Assembly: GCF_010501055.1 (NCBI RefSeq)
Contig: NZ_QVMO01000037.1
Coordinates: forward strand, 1-37,640
Direction of reading: 5' to 3'
Origin: Dysgonomonas sp. 521
GTDB lineage: Bacteria > Bacteroidota > Bacteroidia > Bacteroidales > Dysgonomonadaceae
DNA length: 37,640 bases
Shown here: piece by piece, positions 17,020-25,748 of the stretch
How the letters are laid out: each line of letters opens with the position of its first letter
How positions within the stretch are numbered: position 1 is the stretch's first letter
The notes under the pieces: generated by a model
Databases searched by the model: none
What the model saw: the letters and a program-made list of their open reading frames with translations, nothing else
What the model was told of the DNA's origin: nothing
Program-made: the position numbers and the translations under genes

Positions 17020-17948
17020 TGGAAAATACTACAAAAAAAATACACATCTCAATATGTCCTGTTTGCGGCAGTACAGAGTTAAATAACTTTCTGTCGTGCA
17101 AAGATTACCTGACAACAAAAGAAGTCTTCGAAATACAAAAGTGCAATACCTGTAAGTTTGCCTTTACACAGGATTTCCCTGTAGAAGAAGAAATCGGCAA
17201 ATACTACGACGCTCCTGAATATATCTCACACTCCGATACGAACAAAGGCATTATCAATATATTGTATCATCTGGCAAGGAAAATATCATTGAGGTCGAAA
17301 TCAAAGCTGGTTACTAAGTATACTAAGGCCACTAAAGGCAAGTTGCTTGATATAGGCGCAGGTACCGGATATTTCCTCAACAGGATGAAAGAACTGAAAT
17401 GGATTGTAACCGGTATAGAAAAATCCGAAGCCGCCCGTAAATATGCGAAATTAAAATTCGACATCGATTGCCAAGGCTCAGAGTACCTCTACGAGGTTCC
17501 ATGCCAGACAAAAGACGTGATCACAATGTGGCATGTACTGGAACATCTGGAACACCTGAACAGTGTATTCGAGCGTATACACAGCATACTCAAAGATGAC
17601 GGAGTACTCATTGTCGCTTTACCCAACAAAGATTCTTTTGATGCCGCGCATTACAAAGAATTCTGGGCGGCTTACGACGTACCCCGCCACCTATGGCATT
17701 TCTCTCCGGATGATTTCCGGCACATAGCAGGCAGGCATCAGTTTGAAGTAATAGAAACGAAGCCGATGTACTTCGACGGATTTTACATCTCCATGCTCAG
17801 CGAAAAGAATAAGGGCAGTTTCCTCGCCGGCATACGCGGATTATGCCGTGGGGGCATATATTTCCTGCGTACACTGGGAAACAAAAAAGGAAGCAGCTCG
17901 TTAATCTATATATTGAAAAAGAAAGAAAAAATATCAAACACCAAATAA
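17019..17948 (+). CDS. Zinc-ribbon class I SAM-dependent methyltransferase
   Basis: A 309-residue protein. An N-terminal zinc ribbon uses C13-P-V-C16 and C42-N-T-C45. A Rossmann methyltransferase domain follows with motif I LLDIGAGTGYF (109-119) and WHVLEHLEHL as the post-II motif, of the Methyltransf_23 type. Such proteins often modify sugars or O-antigen components, but nothing fixes the substrate here. Its start overlaps the HAD stop by one base. The stop codon TAA (17946-17948) falls inside the left boundary of a MITE-like element, so the last residues (KKKEKISNTK) could have been altered by the insertion. Confidence 0.88.
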   Translation: MENTTKKIHISICPVCGSTELNNFLSCKDYLTTKEVFEIQKCNTCKFAFTQDFPVEEEIGKYYDAPEYISHSDTNKGIINILYHLARKISLRSKSKLVTKYTKATKGKLLDIGAGTGYFLNRMKELKWIVTGIEKSEAARKYAKLKFDIDCQGSEYLYEVPCQTKDVITMWHVLEHLEHLNSVFERIHSILKDDGVLIVALPNKDSFDAAHYKEFWAAYDVPRHLWHFSPDDFRHIAGRHQFEVIETKPMYFDGFYISMLSEKNKGSFLAGIRGLCRGGIYFLRTLGNKKGSSSLIYILKKKEKISNTK

Positions 17949-18140
17949 GTAACTGTTTAGATTTTATTGGTATTCTACTATGAGTTATTTTGAGATAGAT
18001 TTTTTGATTTTTACTTGTAGGTTTAGCGGGCTAAACCAAAAGTAAAAAGTGAAAAAGATGCTCAAAAGAGCCATAAAATACCAAAGGAAGAAAATGGTTA
18101 TATAAAGAATTATTTCGGTAAAATTTAAACAGTTACTAAG
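17945..18140. mobile_element. MITE-like element, copy B (196 bp)
   Basis: The left end, ATAAG-TAACTGTTTAGATTTTA, begins at the methyltransferase stop codon. The right end, TAAAATTTAAACAGTTA-CTAAG, runs up to the ATG of the YfhO gene, so the element is the whole intergenic region. An inner GGTTTAGC-GGGCTAAACC palindrome matches the TAGCCCG block in the other copies. There is no coding content. Confidence 0.7.
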
Positions 18141-20669
18141 ATGATAAAAAAAGAGCAGTCTTTATTGATGAAGTTGTTACCACATGCTATTGCAGTAATC
18201 CTGTTTCTGGTAGTAACAATGGTTTATTTCAGTCCGCTGCTAGAGGGAAAAGTCCTGTCCCAGCATGATGTGGAACAATTTCAGGGATCGGCAAAAGAAA
18301 TCAGCGACTATTATTACAACGAAGGGAAGACATCTGCCTGGACAAATTCCATGTTCTCAGGAATGCCTGCCTATCAGATAGGTGTATATGGCGGTAGCCC
18401 AAACTTTCTCGATTACCTCGAAAAACCATTTAAAGCTTTAGGTAGCACTACTGCCGGCCCTGTTTTCGCGGGGATGCTTATGGCGTATATCTTATTCTGC
18501 CTGATGGGTTTCAGCCCTGCCACTGCCATGCTCGGAGCCATCGCGTACTCCTTATCATCGTACAATATAGTCATACTCAATGCCGGACACGTAACCAAAG
18601 CATGGACACTGGCCTACATGCCGCTGATTGTAGCCGGCATCATGTCCCTGTTCAGGAACAAGATACTCCTTGCGGGGGTACTGGTCGCTCTGGGACTGGC
18701 ATTGCAGATAAAGAGCAACCACTTGCAAGTGACCTACTACACAGGTATATTGGGGGCGATACTGTTTATCACGTATGCAATAGATGTCCTTTCAAAAAAG
18801 AACTACAAATCATTCCTGCTGTCGTGTGGCGCAATGATTATCGCTATCAGCCTCGCCGTACTGGCAAACATGGGGAATATATACGGCAACCTCGAAATGG
18901 CAAGGGAAAGTACCCGCGGGCAATCGGAACTGACTTCCCCGAAATCAGAATCAGAGAAGCAATCTACCGGACTTGACAAAGACTATGCTTTTGCATGGAG
19001 TTACGGAAAGGCGGAGACATTTACGCTTCTGGTTCCTAACCTGTACGGAGGCTCATCAAAGCCTTACGAGAGAGACGCACAAAGTGTAAAAGTACTGACC
19101 CAGAGAGTACAATCGGGAGAAATACCTGCCGAATTTGCCAATCAGGTAACCCAGATTATCCCTCAGTATTGGGGCGACCAGCCTTTTACACAAGGTACTG
19201 TTTACTTTGGCGCTATAGTCTGCTTCCTGTTCATTCTGGGGATGATTATCGTACGCAGCAAGGCGAAATGGGGGCTGCTCGTTGCCACTATCTTCTTCAT
19301 CTTCCTTGCATGGGGTAGGAATATGGAATGGTTCAATGACTTTTTCTTCTATCATTTCCCTTTGTATAGCAAATTCAGGGCAGTATCTACCGCATTGGTA
19401 ATCCCTGCGCTGACGATGGTTATGATAGCAGTTTGGGGCGTTAAAGAGTTTTTCTCAGGAGAGATAGACAAGAAGAAACTGACGAGGGCTCTCTATATAT
19501 CACTGGGCACAGTAGGCGGTATCTGCCTCATACTGTGGGTAGCTCCGGGCGCGTTTTTCAACTTCGTATCCGATGCTGACACTCAATGGAAATCGCAGGT
19601 TCCTGACTGGTATTACAGTGCGTTGATGGCCGACCGCAAAGAGTTGCTCACTTCCGACGCCCTGCGTTCGCTGATCTTCATTTTACTAGCGGGGGCGATA
19701 CTGTTTTTCTCGCTGCGCACGAAGCTGGAAACTAAAAAGTTAACTATATACGGGTCATTAAGTCTTGTATTATTGGTACTGATTGACCTCTGGGGTATAG
19801 ACAAACGCTACCTGAGCGACAAGAATTTCGTATCGAAAAATACATATAAGACCGAATCCTTTTCTCCGTCTGTAGCCGATCAGGCAATACTGAAAGACCA
19901 GCACCCGTCATACAGGGTTCTTAACCTGAATAATCCGTTTCAGGAAACCAAAACATCTTACTATCACAAGTCGGTAGGAGGATACCATGCCGCCAAACTG
20001 AAGCGTTATCAGGAACTGATAGAAAACCGTTTGGATGGAGAGCTCAAACAAATTATAGGTTCGTTCAATTCTCAGAATATAGATACTATAACCGCTTCGT
20101 TCGGCAAGACTACAGCATTGAATATGCTGAACGCAAAATATGTGATATTCCATCCGGAGCAACCGCCATTGATAAATCCTTATGCAATGGGTAACGCGTG
20201 GTTTGTAAACGAATATAAACTGGTAAATAATGCTGACGAGGAAATCGTGGCTATCAATACATTCGATCCGCACCAGACAGCCATTGTAGACAAGCGGTTC
20301 GAGAATGAATTATCAGGACTGACCATCGTTCCGGACTCTTCGGCGACAATGGAAATGACAGCATACAAACCGGATATACTTACATACAAGTCGAAAGCCG
20401 CTACAGAACAATTGGCCGTACTGTCGGAAGTTTATTTTTCGAACGGATGGCAGGCTTATATCGATGGAAAAGAAGCGCCTCACTTCCGTGCCGACTGGAC
20501 ATTACGTGCTTTGCGTATTCCGGCCGGAGAACATGAAGTTGTATTCAGGTTCGAACCGAAAGGATACTTTACAAGCCGCTATGTAGCCACTGCCTCATCA
20601 GGTATCCTTGTCTTGTTATTGATAGGTTTGATAATTATGCCTTTTGTTGCCAGGAAAAAAGATGAATAG
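18141..20669 (+). CDS. YfhO family membrane protein
   Basis: An 842-residue polytopic membrane protein of the YfhO family, GT-C-like and thought to act in glycosylation of envelope polymers or lipids. It has an N-terminal transmembrane helix (about 13-32) and an extracytoplasmic loop with SQHDVEQFQGS and NSMFSGMPAYQIG, typical of the family. About a dozen more helices follow to roughly 550, then a soluble domain including the SEVYFSNGWQAYIDGKEA block and HEVVFRFEP. A final helix lies near 815-835. The ATG directly follows a MITE-like element, so expression may depend on that element. The stop overlaps the next gene. The sugar and acceptor are unknown. Confidence 0.92.
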   Translation: MIKKEQSLLMKLLPHAIAVILFLVVTMVYFSPLLEGKVLSQHDVEQFQGSAKEISDYYYNEGKTSAWTNSMFSGMPAYQIGVYGGSPNFLDYLEKPFKALGSTTAGPVFAGMLMAYILFCLMGFSPATAMLGAIAYSLSSYNIVILNAGHVTKAWTLAYMPLIVAGIMSLFRNKILLAGVLVALGLALQIKSNHLQVTYYTGILGAILFITYAIDVLSKKNYKSFLLSCGAMIIAISLAVLANMGNIYGNLEMARESTRGQSELTSPKSESEKQSTGLDKDYAFAWSYGKAETFTLLVPNLYGGSSKPYERDAQSVKVLTQRVQSGEIPAEFANQVTQIIPQYWGDQPFTQGTVYFGAIVCFLFILGMIIVRSKAKWGLLVATIFFIFLAWGRNMEWFNDFFFYHFPLYSKFRAVSTALVIPALTMVMIAVWGVKEFFSGEIDKKKLTRALYISLGTVGGICLILWVAPGAFFNFVSDADTQWKSQVPDWYYSALMADRKELLTSDALRSLIFILLAGAILFFSLRTKLETKKLTIYGSLSLVLLVLIDLWGIDKRYLSDKNFVSKNTYKTESFSPSVADQAILKDQHPSYRVLNLNNPFQETKTSYYHKSVGGYHAAKLKRYQELIENRLDGELKQIIGSFNSQNIDTITASFGKTTALNMLNAKYVIFHPEQPPLINPYAMGNAWFVNEYKLVNNADEEIVAINTFDPHQTAIVDKRFENELSGLTIVPDSSATMEMTAYKPDILTYKSKAATEQLAVLSEVYFSNGWQAYIDGKEAPHFRADWTLRALRIPAGEHEVVFRFEPKGYFTSRYVATASSGILVLLLIGLIIMPFVARKKDE

Positions 20670-21225
20670 CAAATTACAGGAATATATGGATATTCCATGG
20701 GGAAATCTGGTTCACTCCTATGGACGTGCTTCAGATTTTCCTCCACAGGTAGAACGCTTGCTCAATAAAGACAATGATGTTTATGCTATTATAAAAAGTA
20801 ATATTGAACATCAGGATACAATATGGCCGGCGACTCCCTTTATGCTGAGGGTATTACTGGAACTAATAAATAATACACAAGCCGACAACGAGCAACTTCT
20901 GACTATTTATAAACGTGTATGGAACGCGACAGACAATTTTATCACTCATTATAAAGATGCAGTGAAGCAGACTATGTTTAAGCTGGATGATATATTAAAT
21001 TCTGATATGGTATGGCCGGATTTCATTGGAGACGATGAAGATGAGGAAGCGATACTGTGGGAGGAATTCGATTATACACAGCAAGACTGGTTTAATTGTT
21101 GTTGCTTATCTCTGGACTTATTCAAAGAATATAGTCAACAGATTAGAGATCTTTCAAATCTTGATGATAAATATAAGGAATTAGCGAATAATTTGTATAA
21201 TCGTATAGAATCATTCATGAAATGA
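20662..21225 (+). CDS. HEAT/immunity-like small protein
   Basis: A 187-residue soluble, acidic and helical protein. Its N-terminal part (WGNLVHSYGRASDFP, then IKSNIEHQDTIWPATPFMLRVLLELI) resembles a motif I recall from bacterial HEAT-repeat proteins, some found near polymorphic toxins: W..L.haYG.AsD.P, HQ.t.ypAT and a hydrophobic helix. That link is from memory. The ATG at 20662 overlaps the YfhO stop by eight bases; an upstream TTG at 20644 is less likely. It ends in an ATGA overlap with the glycosyltransferase. No toxin gene is nearby. Confidence 0.72.
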   Translation: MNSKLQEYMDIPWGNLVHSYGRASDFPPQVERLLNKDNDVYAIIKSNIEHQDTIWPATPFMLRVLLELINNTQADNEQLLTIYKRVWNATDNFITHYKDAVKQTMFKLDDILNSDMVWPDFIGDDEDEEAILWEEFDYTQQDWFNCCCLSLDLFKEYSQQIRDLSNLDDKYKELANNLYNRIESFMK

Positions 21226-22127
21226 AACTTTCCGTTATTTTTTGTACTTACAACAGGGAAAAATATCTGTACAATGCGTTGAAAAGCATTGCAGAACAGA
21301 ATTTTTCGTATCAGGACTACGAGATAGTCATGGTAAACAATAACAGTACGGATAGTACAGAAAGTATTTGTAAAAAGTTTCAGGAAGATTTTCCGCAGGT
21401 CGAGTTCCATTATTTTCTCGAAACGAACCAGGGGCTTTCTTATGCCCGCAACAGAGGAGTAAAGGAGAGCAAAGGGGATATCCTTGTCTTTGTAGACGAT
21501 GACGCGACCGTATTCGAATTTTATCTTTATTCTATAAAGTTATTTTTCGAAGCCCATCCCGATGTAGCCGCCTGTGGAGGCCCCATCGTCCCTGTATATG
21601 AAACAGATAAGCCTAAATGGCTATCGCATTATACCGAACAGCTTATCGGTGGGGCACTGTATGAAGGCGATAAAGTAAAACCCTTTAGAAACGGGAAGTA
21701 TCCCGGAGGTGGCAACTCAGCTTTCAGGAAAGAAGTATTTGAAAAATACGGCCTGTTCAACGTAGAACTTGGACGAAAAGGTACCGGACTTATCGGCGCC
21801 GAAGAGAAAGACCTTTACGACAGGCTGACAAAGGGTGGCGAAGCTTTTTACTATCTGCCCCTGATGGGCATACACCATTATATCCCCGAAAAGAAACTTT
21901 CTGAATCACATTTTCGGGAGTTGACTTATTCCATAGGAAAAAGCGAACGTATCCGGACGAAAGCAATTTCAGATAATGCATTCACGAACAGGGTTTTTGC
22001 CGAATGTAAAAAATGGGCAGGCTCTGTTGTCCTGTTCTTTATCTATACATTCAAACTGTCCCCTGCCAAAGGTTGGAAACTGTTGCAATTCAGGTGGTAT
22101 GTAAGTAAGGGTTTACTGGGACAATGA
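21222..22127 (+). CDS. Family 2 glycosyltransferase
   Basis: A 301-residue GT-A fold enzyme that moves a sugar from a nucleotide-sugar donor, cytosolic or membrane-associated. The N-terminus MKLSVIFCTYNREKYLYNAL is the GT2 nucleotide-binding start. The DxD-type metal site is D92-D-D94 in VFVDDDA, followed by the acceptor-side GGGNSAFRKEVFEKYG and a GAEEKDLYDRL (ED-type) motif. A C-terminal amphipathic or hydrophobic stretch (AGSVVLFFIYTFKL) may dock it to the membrane. It is coupled by overlap to the HEAT-like gene and so to the YfhO protein, and a shared glycan task is likely. Confidence 0.9.
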   Translation: MKLSVIFCTYNREKYLYNALKSIAEQNFSYQDYEIVMVNNNSTDSTESICKKFQEDFPQVEFHYFLETNQGLSYARNRGVKESKGDILVFVDDDATVFEFYLYSIKLFFEAHPDVAACGGPIVPVYETDKPKWLSHYTEQLIGGALYEGDKVKPFRNGKYPGGGNSAFRKEVFEKYGLFNVELGRKGTGLIGAEEKDLYDRLTKGGEAFYYLPLMGIHHYIPEKKLSESHFRELTYSIGKSERIRTKAISDNAFTNRVFAECKKWAGSVVLFFIYTFKLSPAKGWKLLQFRWYVSKGLLGQ

Positions 22128-22291
22128 GAGTCTGTATAATTGCTCTTTGGCTCTTATTTTTTCTTTCTTCTCTATTTTCTGCTTTTCACTCTTGGTTTAG
22201 CCCGTTAATTAGCTCCGCTGACCGTTGGTTCGGCTAGCAAAAAGGATAAAATCCATCTAAAAATAGCTATAAAATTTAAACAGTTTCTTAG
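22124..22291. mobile_element. MITE-like element, copy C (168 bp)
   Basis: The right end AAAATTTAAACAGTTT-CTTAG is clear. The left end, TGAGAGTCTGTATAATTG, is diverged and includes the stop codon of the glycosyltransferase. The inner GGTTTAGCCCGTTA block matches copies A and B. The rest of the gap to 22417 is AT-rich and holds the promoter box of the next gene. Confidence 0.55.
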
Positions 22292-22364
22292 TTAAGAAAA
22301 CCATTTTTCTTCTCAGAATTCGCAGACTTTTCTTTTTAATCATAGATTAATTAAATAAATATCA

Positions 22365-22372
22365 TATTTTTG
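22365..22372 (+). promoter_or_regulatory. Promoter -7 box of the XRE-cupin gene (TATTTTTG)
   Basis: A TAnnTTTG match 46 bases before the start codon, in the AT-rich gap after MITE copy C. Confidence 0.55.
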
Positions 22373-22417
22373 TATATTACACACTAAAAGTAGATATTTA
22401 ACTTTATTGATCTATCG

Positions 22418-22996
22418 ATGAAAACGAATAAACGTATAGGGGAGCGAATCAGGGAAATTCGTGAAGCTAAATCTATCAGTATTGCTGAAATGGTAGAACG
22501 TTCGGGGCTGGACGAAAAGCAAGTGACTACACTGGAAACAACAGGCGGGATACCATCACTGTCTCCACTAATCAAAGTGGCGCGCGTGCTCGGGGTCAGG
22601 CTCGGTACATTTCTTGACGATGTAGACGAATCGGGGCCTGTAATATCCCGCAAGGAGCAATACGACAAAAGTATAAGCTTCTCTACCAAAGATACCACTT
22701 CTCATAAACACATGGACTACTATTCATTGTCTTCCGCCAAGTCGGGCAGGCACATGGAGCCATTTATTATACAAATAGAACCCGTAAAAAAAGGTGTTGA
22801 TTTTGTCTTGTCTACCCACGAAGGCGAGGAATTTATCTATTGCCTCGAAGGTATTGTGGAGATAAAGTACGGAAACGAAACTTACTGGCTCGAAGAAGGC
22901 GACAGTATCTATTACGACTCTATTATAGCACATCATGTGCATGCGGGTGGAGAACACGGAGCCAAAATACTGGCAGTAATATACACTCCGGTGTAA
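22418..22996 (+). CDS. XRE-cupin transcriptional regulator
   Basis: A 192-residue regulator. An XRE helix-turn-helix (about 8-60) includes [36 protein letters not shown]-terminal cupin (about 112-190) includes [21 protein letters not shown] and a GDSIYYDS turn, with His134, Glu138 and His172/173 as possible ligands. Such proteins sense a small ligand through the cupin. It lies 19 bases before an acyl-CoA synthetase in the same direction, so it probably controls that operon and may respond to the acid or its CoA ester. The ligand is unknown. Confidence 0.9.
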   Translation: MKTNKRIGERIREIREAKSISIAEMVERSGLDEKQVTTLETTGGIPSLSPLIKVARVLGVRLGTFLDDVDESGPVISRKEQYDKSISFSTKDTTSHKHMDYYSLSSAKSGRHMEPFIIQIEPVKKGVDFVLSTHEGEEFIYCLEGIVEIKYGNETYWLEEGDSIYYDSIIAHHVHAGGEHGAKILAVIYTPV

Positions 22997-23015
22997 TCCT
23001 TTTAAACTTTATATC

Positions 23016-24668
23016 ATGCAACTATCTGACAGAACAGTAGGGGAATGGCTCGAATATTGGGCTGAAAAGACCCCCGACAAAGAATATATCGTATATTCCG
23101 ACCGCGACCTCCGTTTTACATGGAAGCAATTCAACGAACGTGTAGACAATATGGCGAAGGGCTTGCTGGCTATCGGTGTAAAGCCCGGTTCGCACATGGG
23201 AATATGGGCGACAAATGTGCCCGACTGGCTTACGTTTCTCTATGCAGGGGCTAAAATAGGGGCGGTACTTGTTACCATCAATACCAACTATAAGCAGCAC
23301 GAGCTGGAATATATCATAGATAATGCCGACATTGATACCCTGTGTATTACCGAAGGGGTTTTCGATGGGAGCTATATAGATATGGTATATGAAATGGCTC
23401 CCGAACTAAAAACCACGCAGCGGGGTTACCTCGATGTGGAAAGGTTTCCGAAACTAAAGAATGTGATTTTTATCGGGCAGGAAAAGTACAGGGGAATGTA
23501 CAATACCGCTGAAATCCTGCTGTTGGGCAAAAACGTATCGTGCGATACACTGAATGAGGCCAAAAGTACCGTCAAGTGTCACGATGTAGTGAATATGCAA
23601 TATACGTCGGGAACCACCGGCTTCCCCAAAGGAGTAATGCTGACACACTATAATATTGCAAATAATGGCTTCTTTACAGGCGAAGGCATGAATTTTACTC
23701 CTGACGACAAGCTATGTATCTGTGTACCCTTATTCCATTGTTTCGGTATCACGCTGGCAACGATGAATTGCCTCACACACGGTTCTACACAGGTAATGGT
23801 CGAGCGGTTCGACCCGCTGGTAGTACTGGCATCAGTACATAAGGAAAGATGCACAGCCTTGTATGGCGTACCAACGATGTTTATTGCCGAACTGAACCAC
23901 CCGATGTTTAACCTCTTTGACGTAAGTTCGCTCAGGACGGGTATTATGGCAGGCGCCCTTTGCCCTATCGAGCTGATGAGGCAGGTAACCGACAAATTGC
24001 ATATAACGCATATAACGAGTGTGTATGGGCTTACCGAATCGTCTCCGGGGATGACGCACTCTACCATTGATGACTCTTTCGAAACACGTTGCACCACCGT
24101 AGGCAAAGAATATCCGTTGACGGAGGTTAAGATAATGGATCCCGAAACGGGCGAAGAGTGCCCGGTAGGAGTACAGGGTGAGGTTTGCTGCCGCGGTTAT
24201 CTGGTAATGAAAGGCTACTATAAGAATCCGGAAGCGACAGCCGAAGTGATAGACAAAGATGGCTGGCTGCATTCGGGCGATCTCGGTATTAAAGACGAGG
24301 AAGGATATTATCGCATTACCGGACGTATCAAGGATATGATAATACGTGGAGGAGAAAATATCTACCCGCGCGAGATTGAAGAATATCTCTACCATCTGGA
24401 AGGCATCAGGGACATACAGGTGGTAGGCATCCCTTCGCCGAAATATGGCGAGGCGGTAGCGGCGTTTATCATTTTGCAGGAGGGGGCCACCTTAGAGCCT
24501 GAGGATGTAAAAGCCTTTTGTCGTGGACAGATTGCCCGCCATAAGATCCCGAAATATATCTTCTTTGTGGATGCCTTCCCATTGACAGGAAGCGGTAAGA
24601 TACAAAAATTCAAACTAAAGGATATAGGACTGGATCTGCTAAAACAGGAGGGAATAGAAATTATTTAA
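23016..24668 (+). CDS. AMP-forming acyl-CoA synthetase
   Basis: A 550-residue enzyme of the ANL superfamily that activates a carboxylic acid with ATP to an acyl-adenylate and then a CoA thioester. The P-loop-like motif is [16 protein letters not shown] (196-211). [10 protein letters not shown] is the A5 region, GWLHSGDLG and [21 protein letters not shown] form A7/A8, and the catalytic A10 lysine lies in [12 protein letters not shown] medium- or long-chain fatty acid is the commonest substrate for this subgroup, but chain length is not readable. The XRE-cupin gene upstream is the likely regulator. Two hairpins follow the stop. Confidence 0.93.
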   Translation: MQLSDRTVGEWLEYWAEKTPDKEYIVYSDRDLRFTWKQFNERVDNMAKGLLAIGVKPGSHMGIWATNVPDWLTFLYAGAKIGAVLVTINTNYKQHELEYIIDNADIDTLCITEGVFDGSYIDMVYEMAPELKTTQRGYLDVERFPKLKNVIFIGQEKYRGMYNTAEILLLGKNVSCDTLNEAKSTVKCHDVVNMQYTSGTTGFPKGVMLTHYNIANNGFFTGEGMNFTPDDKLCICVPLFHCFGITLATMNCLTHGSTQVMVERFDPLVVLASVHKERCTALYGVPTMFIAELNHPMFNLFDVSSLRTGIMAGALCPIELMRQVTDKLHITHITSVYGLTESSPGMTHSTIDDSFETRCTTVGKEYPLTEVKIMDPETGEECPVGVQGEVCCRGYLVMKGYYKNPEATAEVIDKDGWLHSGDLGIKDEEGYYRITGRIKDMIIRGGENIYPREIEEYLYHLEGIRDIQVVGIPSPKYGEAVAAFIILQEGATLEPEDVKAFCRGQIARHKIPKYIFFVDAFPLTGSGKIQKFKLKDIGLDLLKQEGIEII

Positions 24669-24800
24669 CATAAGTTGCCGTTACAGAACCCTGTGCAAAC
24701 GCATGAACTTGTTCAACCTCTATCGGAGTTATGTAGAGGGGGTCTCAAAAGTATTTTTTCATAAAATGGTTGGTAAAAACCTCCTTCAAGCATGATGTAT

Positions 24801-24833
24801 AAACGGTTTCAGCTGTATAAATTGAAACCGTTT
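24801..24833 (+). terminator. Hairpin after the acyl-CoA synthetase gene
   Basis: AAACGGTTTCA (24801-24811) pairs perfectly with TGAAACCGTTT (24823-24833), followed by TCAATTTATTTTTGG. The tail is only partly T-rich, so it may be a weak terminator backed by the hairpin at 24887. Confidence 0.6.
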
Positions 24834-24886
24834 TCAATTTATTTTTGGCAACGGGTATTAGTATCGTAGCCTCCTAAAGGGACAAA

Positions 24887-24918
24887 AAAAGAGCCTCACC
24901 AAACGGCAAGACTCTTTT
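24887..24918. terminator. Bidirectional terminator
   Basis: Read on the minus strand, AAAAGAGTCTTGCC pairs with GGTGAGGCTCTTTT over 14 pairs with several G-U pairs, around a GTTT loop. A and T runs flank both sides. It sits between the convergent acyl-CoA synthetase and TPR genes and can serve both. Confidence 0.85.
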
Positions 24919-24938
24919 CCGGTTCTATATATGATAGA

Positions 24939-25646
24939 TTATTTCTGTCCTTTCAGTACTGTAGCTTCATCGATAAACTTGTCTGCCTCCATAGCCAGAG
25001 GAGAGTTCATATACTGATTCTTGATGATTGAAAATGTTTCAATCACTTTATCATAGTTACCCTGTGCTCTGTATATAAGTCCTGCCTTTTTGTACAGGAG
25101 AGGGCTTTGCGATGCATTGTCCACACCTTTAGCAGCCTTGATGTAATAAGACACAGCCTCATCCGGTTTCCCCATATTGTCGAGGCAGTCACCTATCGCA
25201 CCGTTTGCCAGTTGGGATATGATTTTGTCGCTTCCGCTGTAATCTTTCAGGTATTCGAGTCCTTTCTCGTAGTTACCTATGTTTGCATAGCAGATGCCCG
25301 CATACAGCTTAGCCAGCTTGCCCGGTGTGGTAGAGCCGTATTCATTTATGATATACTCGAAGCCTAAATATCCGTTATTGTCGCCATTAAGGGCGAGCGA
25401 GTCTTGTCCGGCTCTGAAATATTGCTCTCCTTTGAACATGGCCACCTGAGCTTCGGTAGTCTTTGGCACCACTACAAAATGATTATATGCAAGGAATGCG
25501 CATACGATAACCACAACCGCCCCGATACCGATAAGCAATTGTTTCTGATATTTTTCTATAAAGCGCTCAGACTTTACAACGGCGGTGCCGATGCTTTCCC
25601 AGTCCTTTTCTTCACGCAGTTCAGCTTGTTTCTTTTTAGAAGACAT
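24939..25646 (-). CDS. YfgM-like TPR membrane protein
   Basis: A 235-residue protein with a charged cytosolic N-terminus (KKKQAELREEKDWESIG), one membrane helix at about 36-55 (QLLIGIGAVVVIVCAFLAYN) and an extracytoplasmic region of TPR repeats. The repeats include KLAKLYAGICYANIGNYEKGLEYL, NGAIGDCLDNMGKPDEAVSYY and LLYKKAGLIYRAQGNYDKVIETF. This layout resembles YfgM/SecYEG ancillary proteins, which act as chaperone adaptors at the translocon. A TATTTTTG box (25707-25700) lies about 50 bases upstream. The partner is not known. Confidence 0.88.
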   Translation of the reverse strand: MSSKKKQAELREEKDWESIGTAVVKSERFIEKYQKQLLIGIGAVVVIVCAFLAYNHFVVVPKTTEAQVAMFKGEQYFRAGQDSLALNGDNNGYLGFEYIINEYGSTTPGKLAKLYAGICYANIGNYEKGLEYLKDYSGSDKIISQLANGAIGDCLDNMGKPDEAVSYYIKAAKGVDNASQSPLLYKKAGLIYRAQGNYDKVIETFSIIKNQYMNSPLAMEADKFIDEATVLKGQK

Positions 25647-25699
25647 CTTAAATCTATTATAATATTATATATTCTGTTATTTTTCGGATTAAGCAGCGA

Positions 25700-25707
25700 C
25701 AAAAATA
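25700..25707 (-). promoter_or_regulatory. Promoter -7 box of the TPR gene (TATTTTTG)
   Basis: A TAnnTTTG match on the minus strand, 54 bases before the start codon at 25646 and clear of the upstream M64 gene's stop at 25749. Confidence 0.5.
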
Positions 25708-25748
25708 GCTGTTTTATCCTTATAAATAAAATCTTAGCTGTGTTTTTT

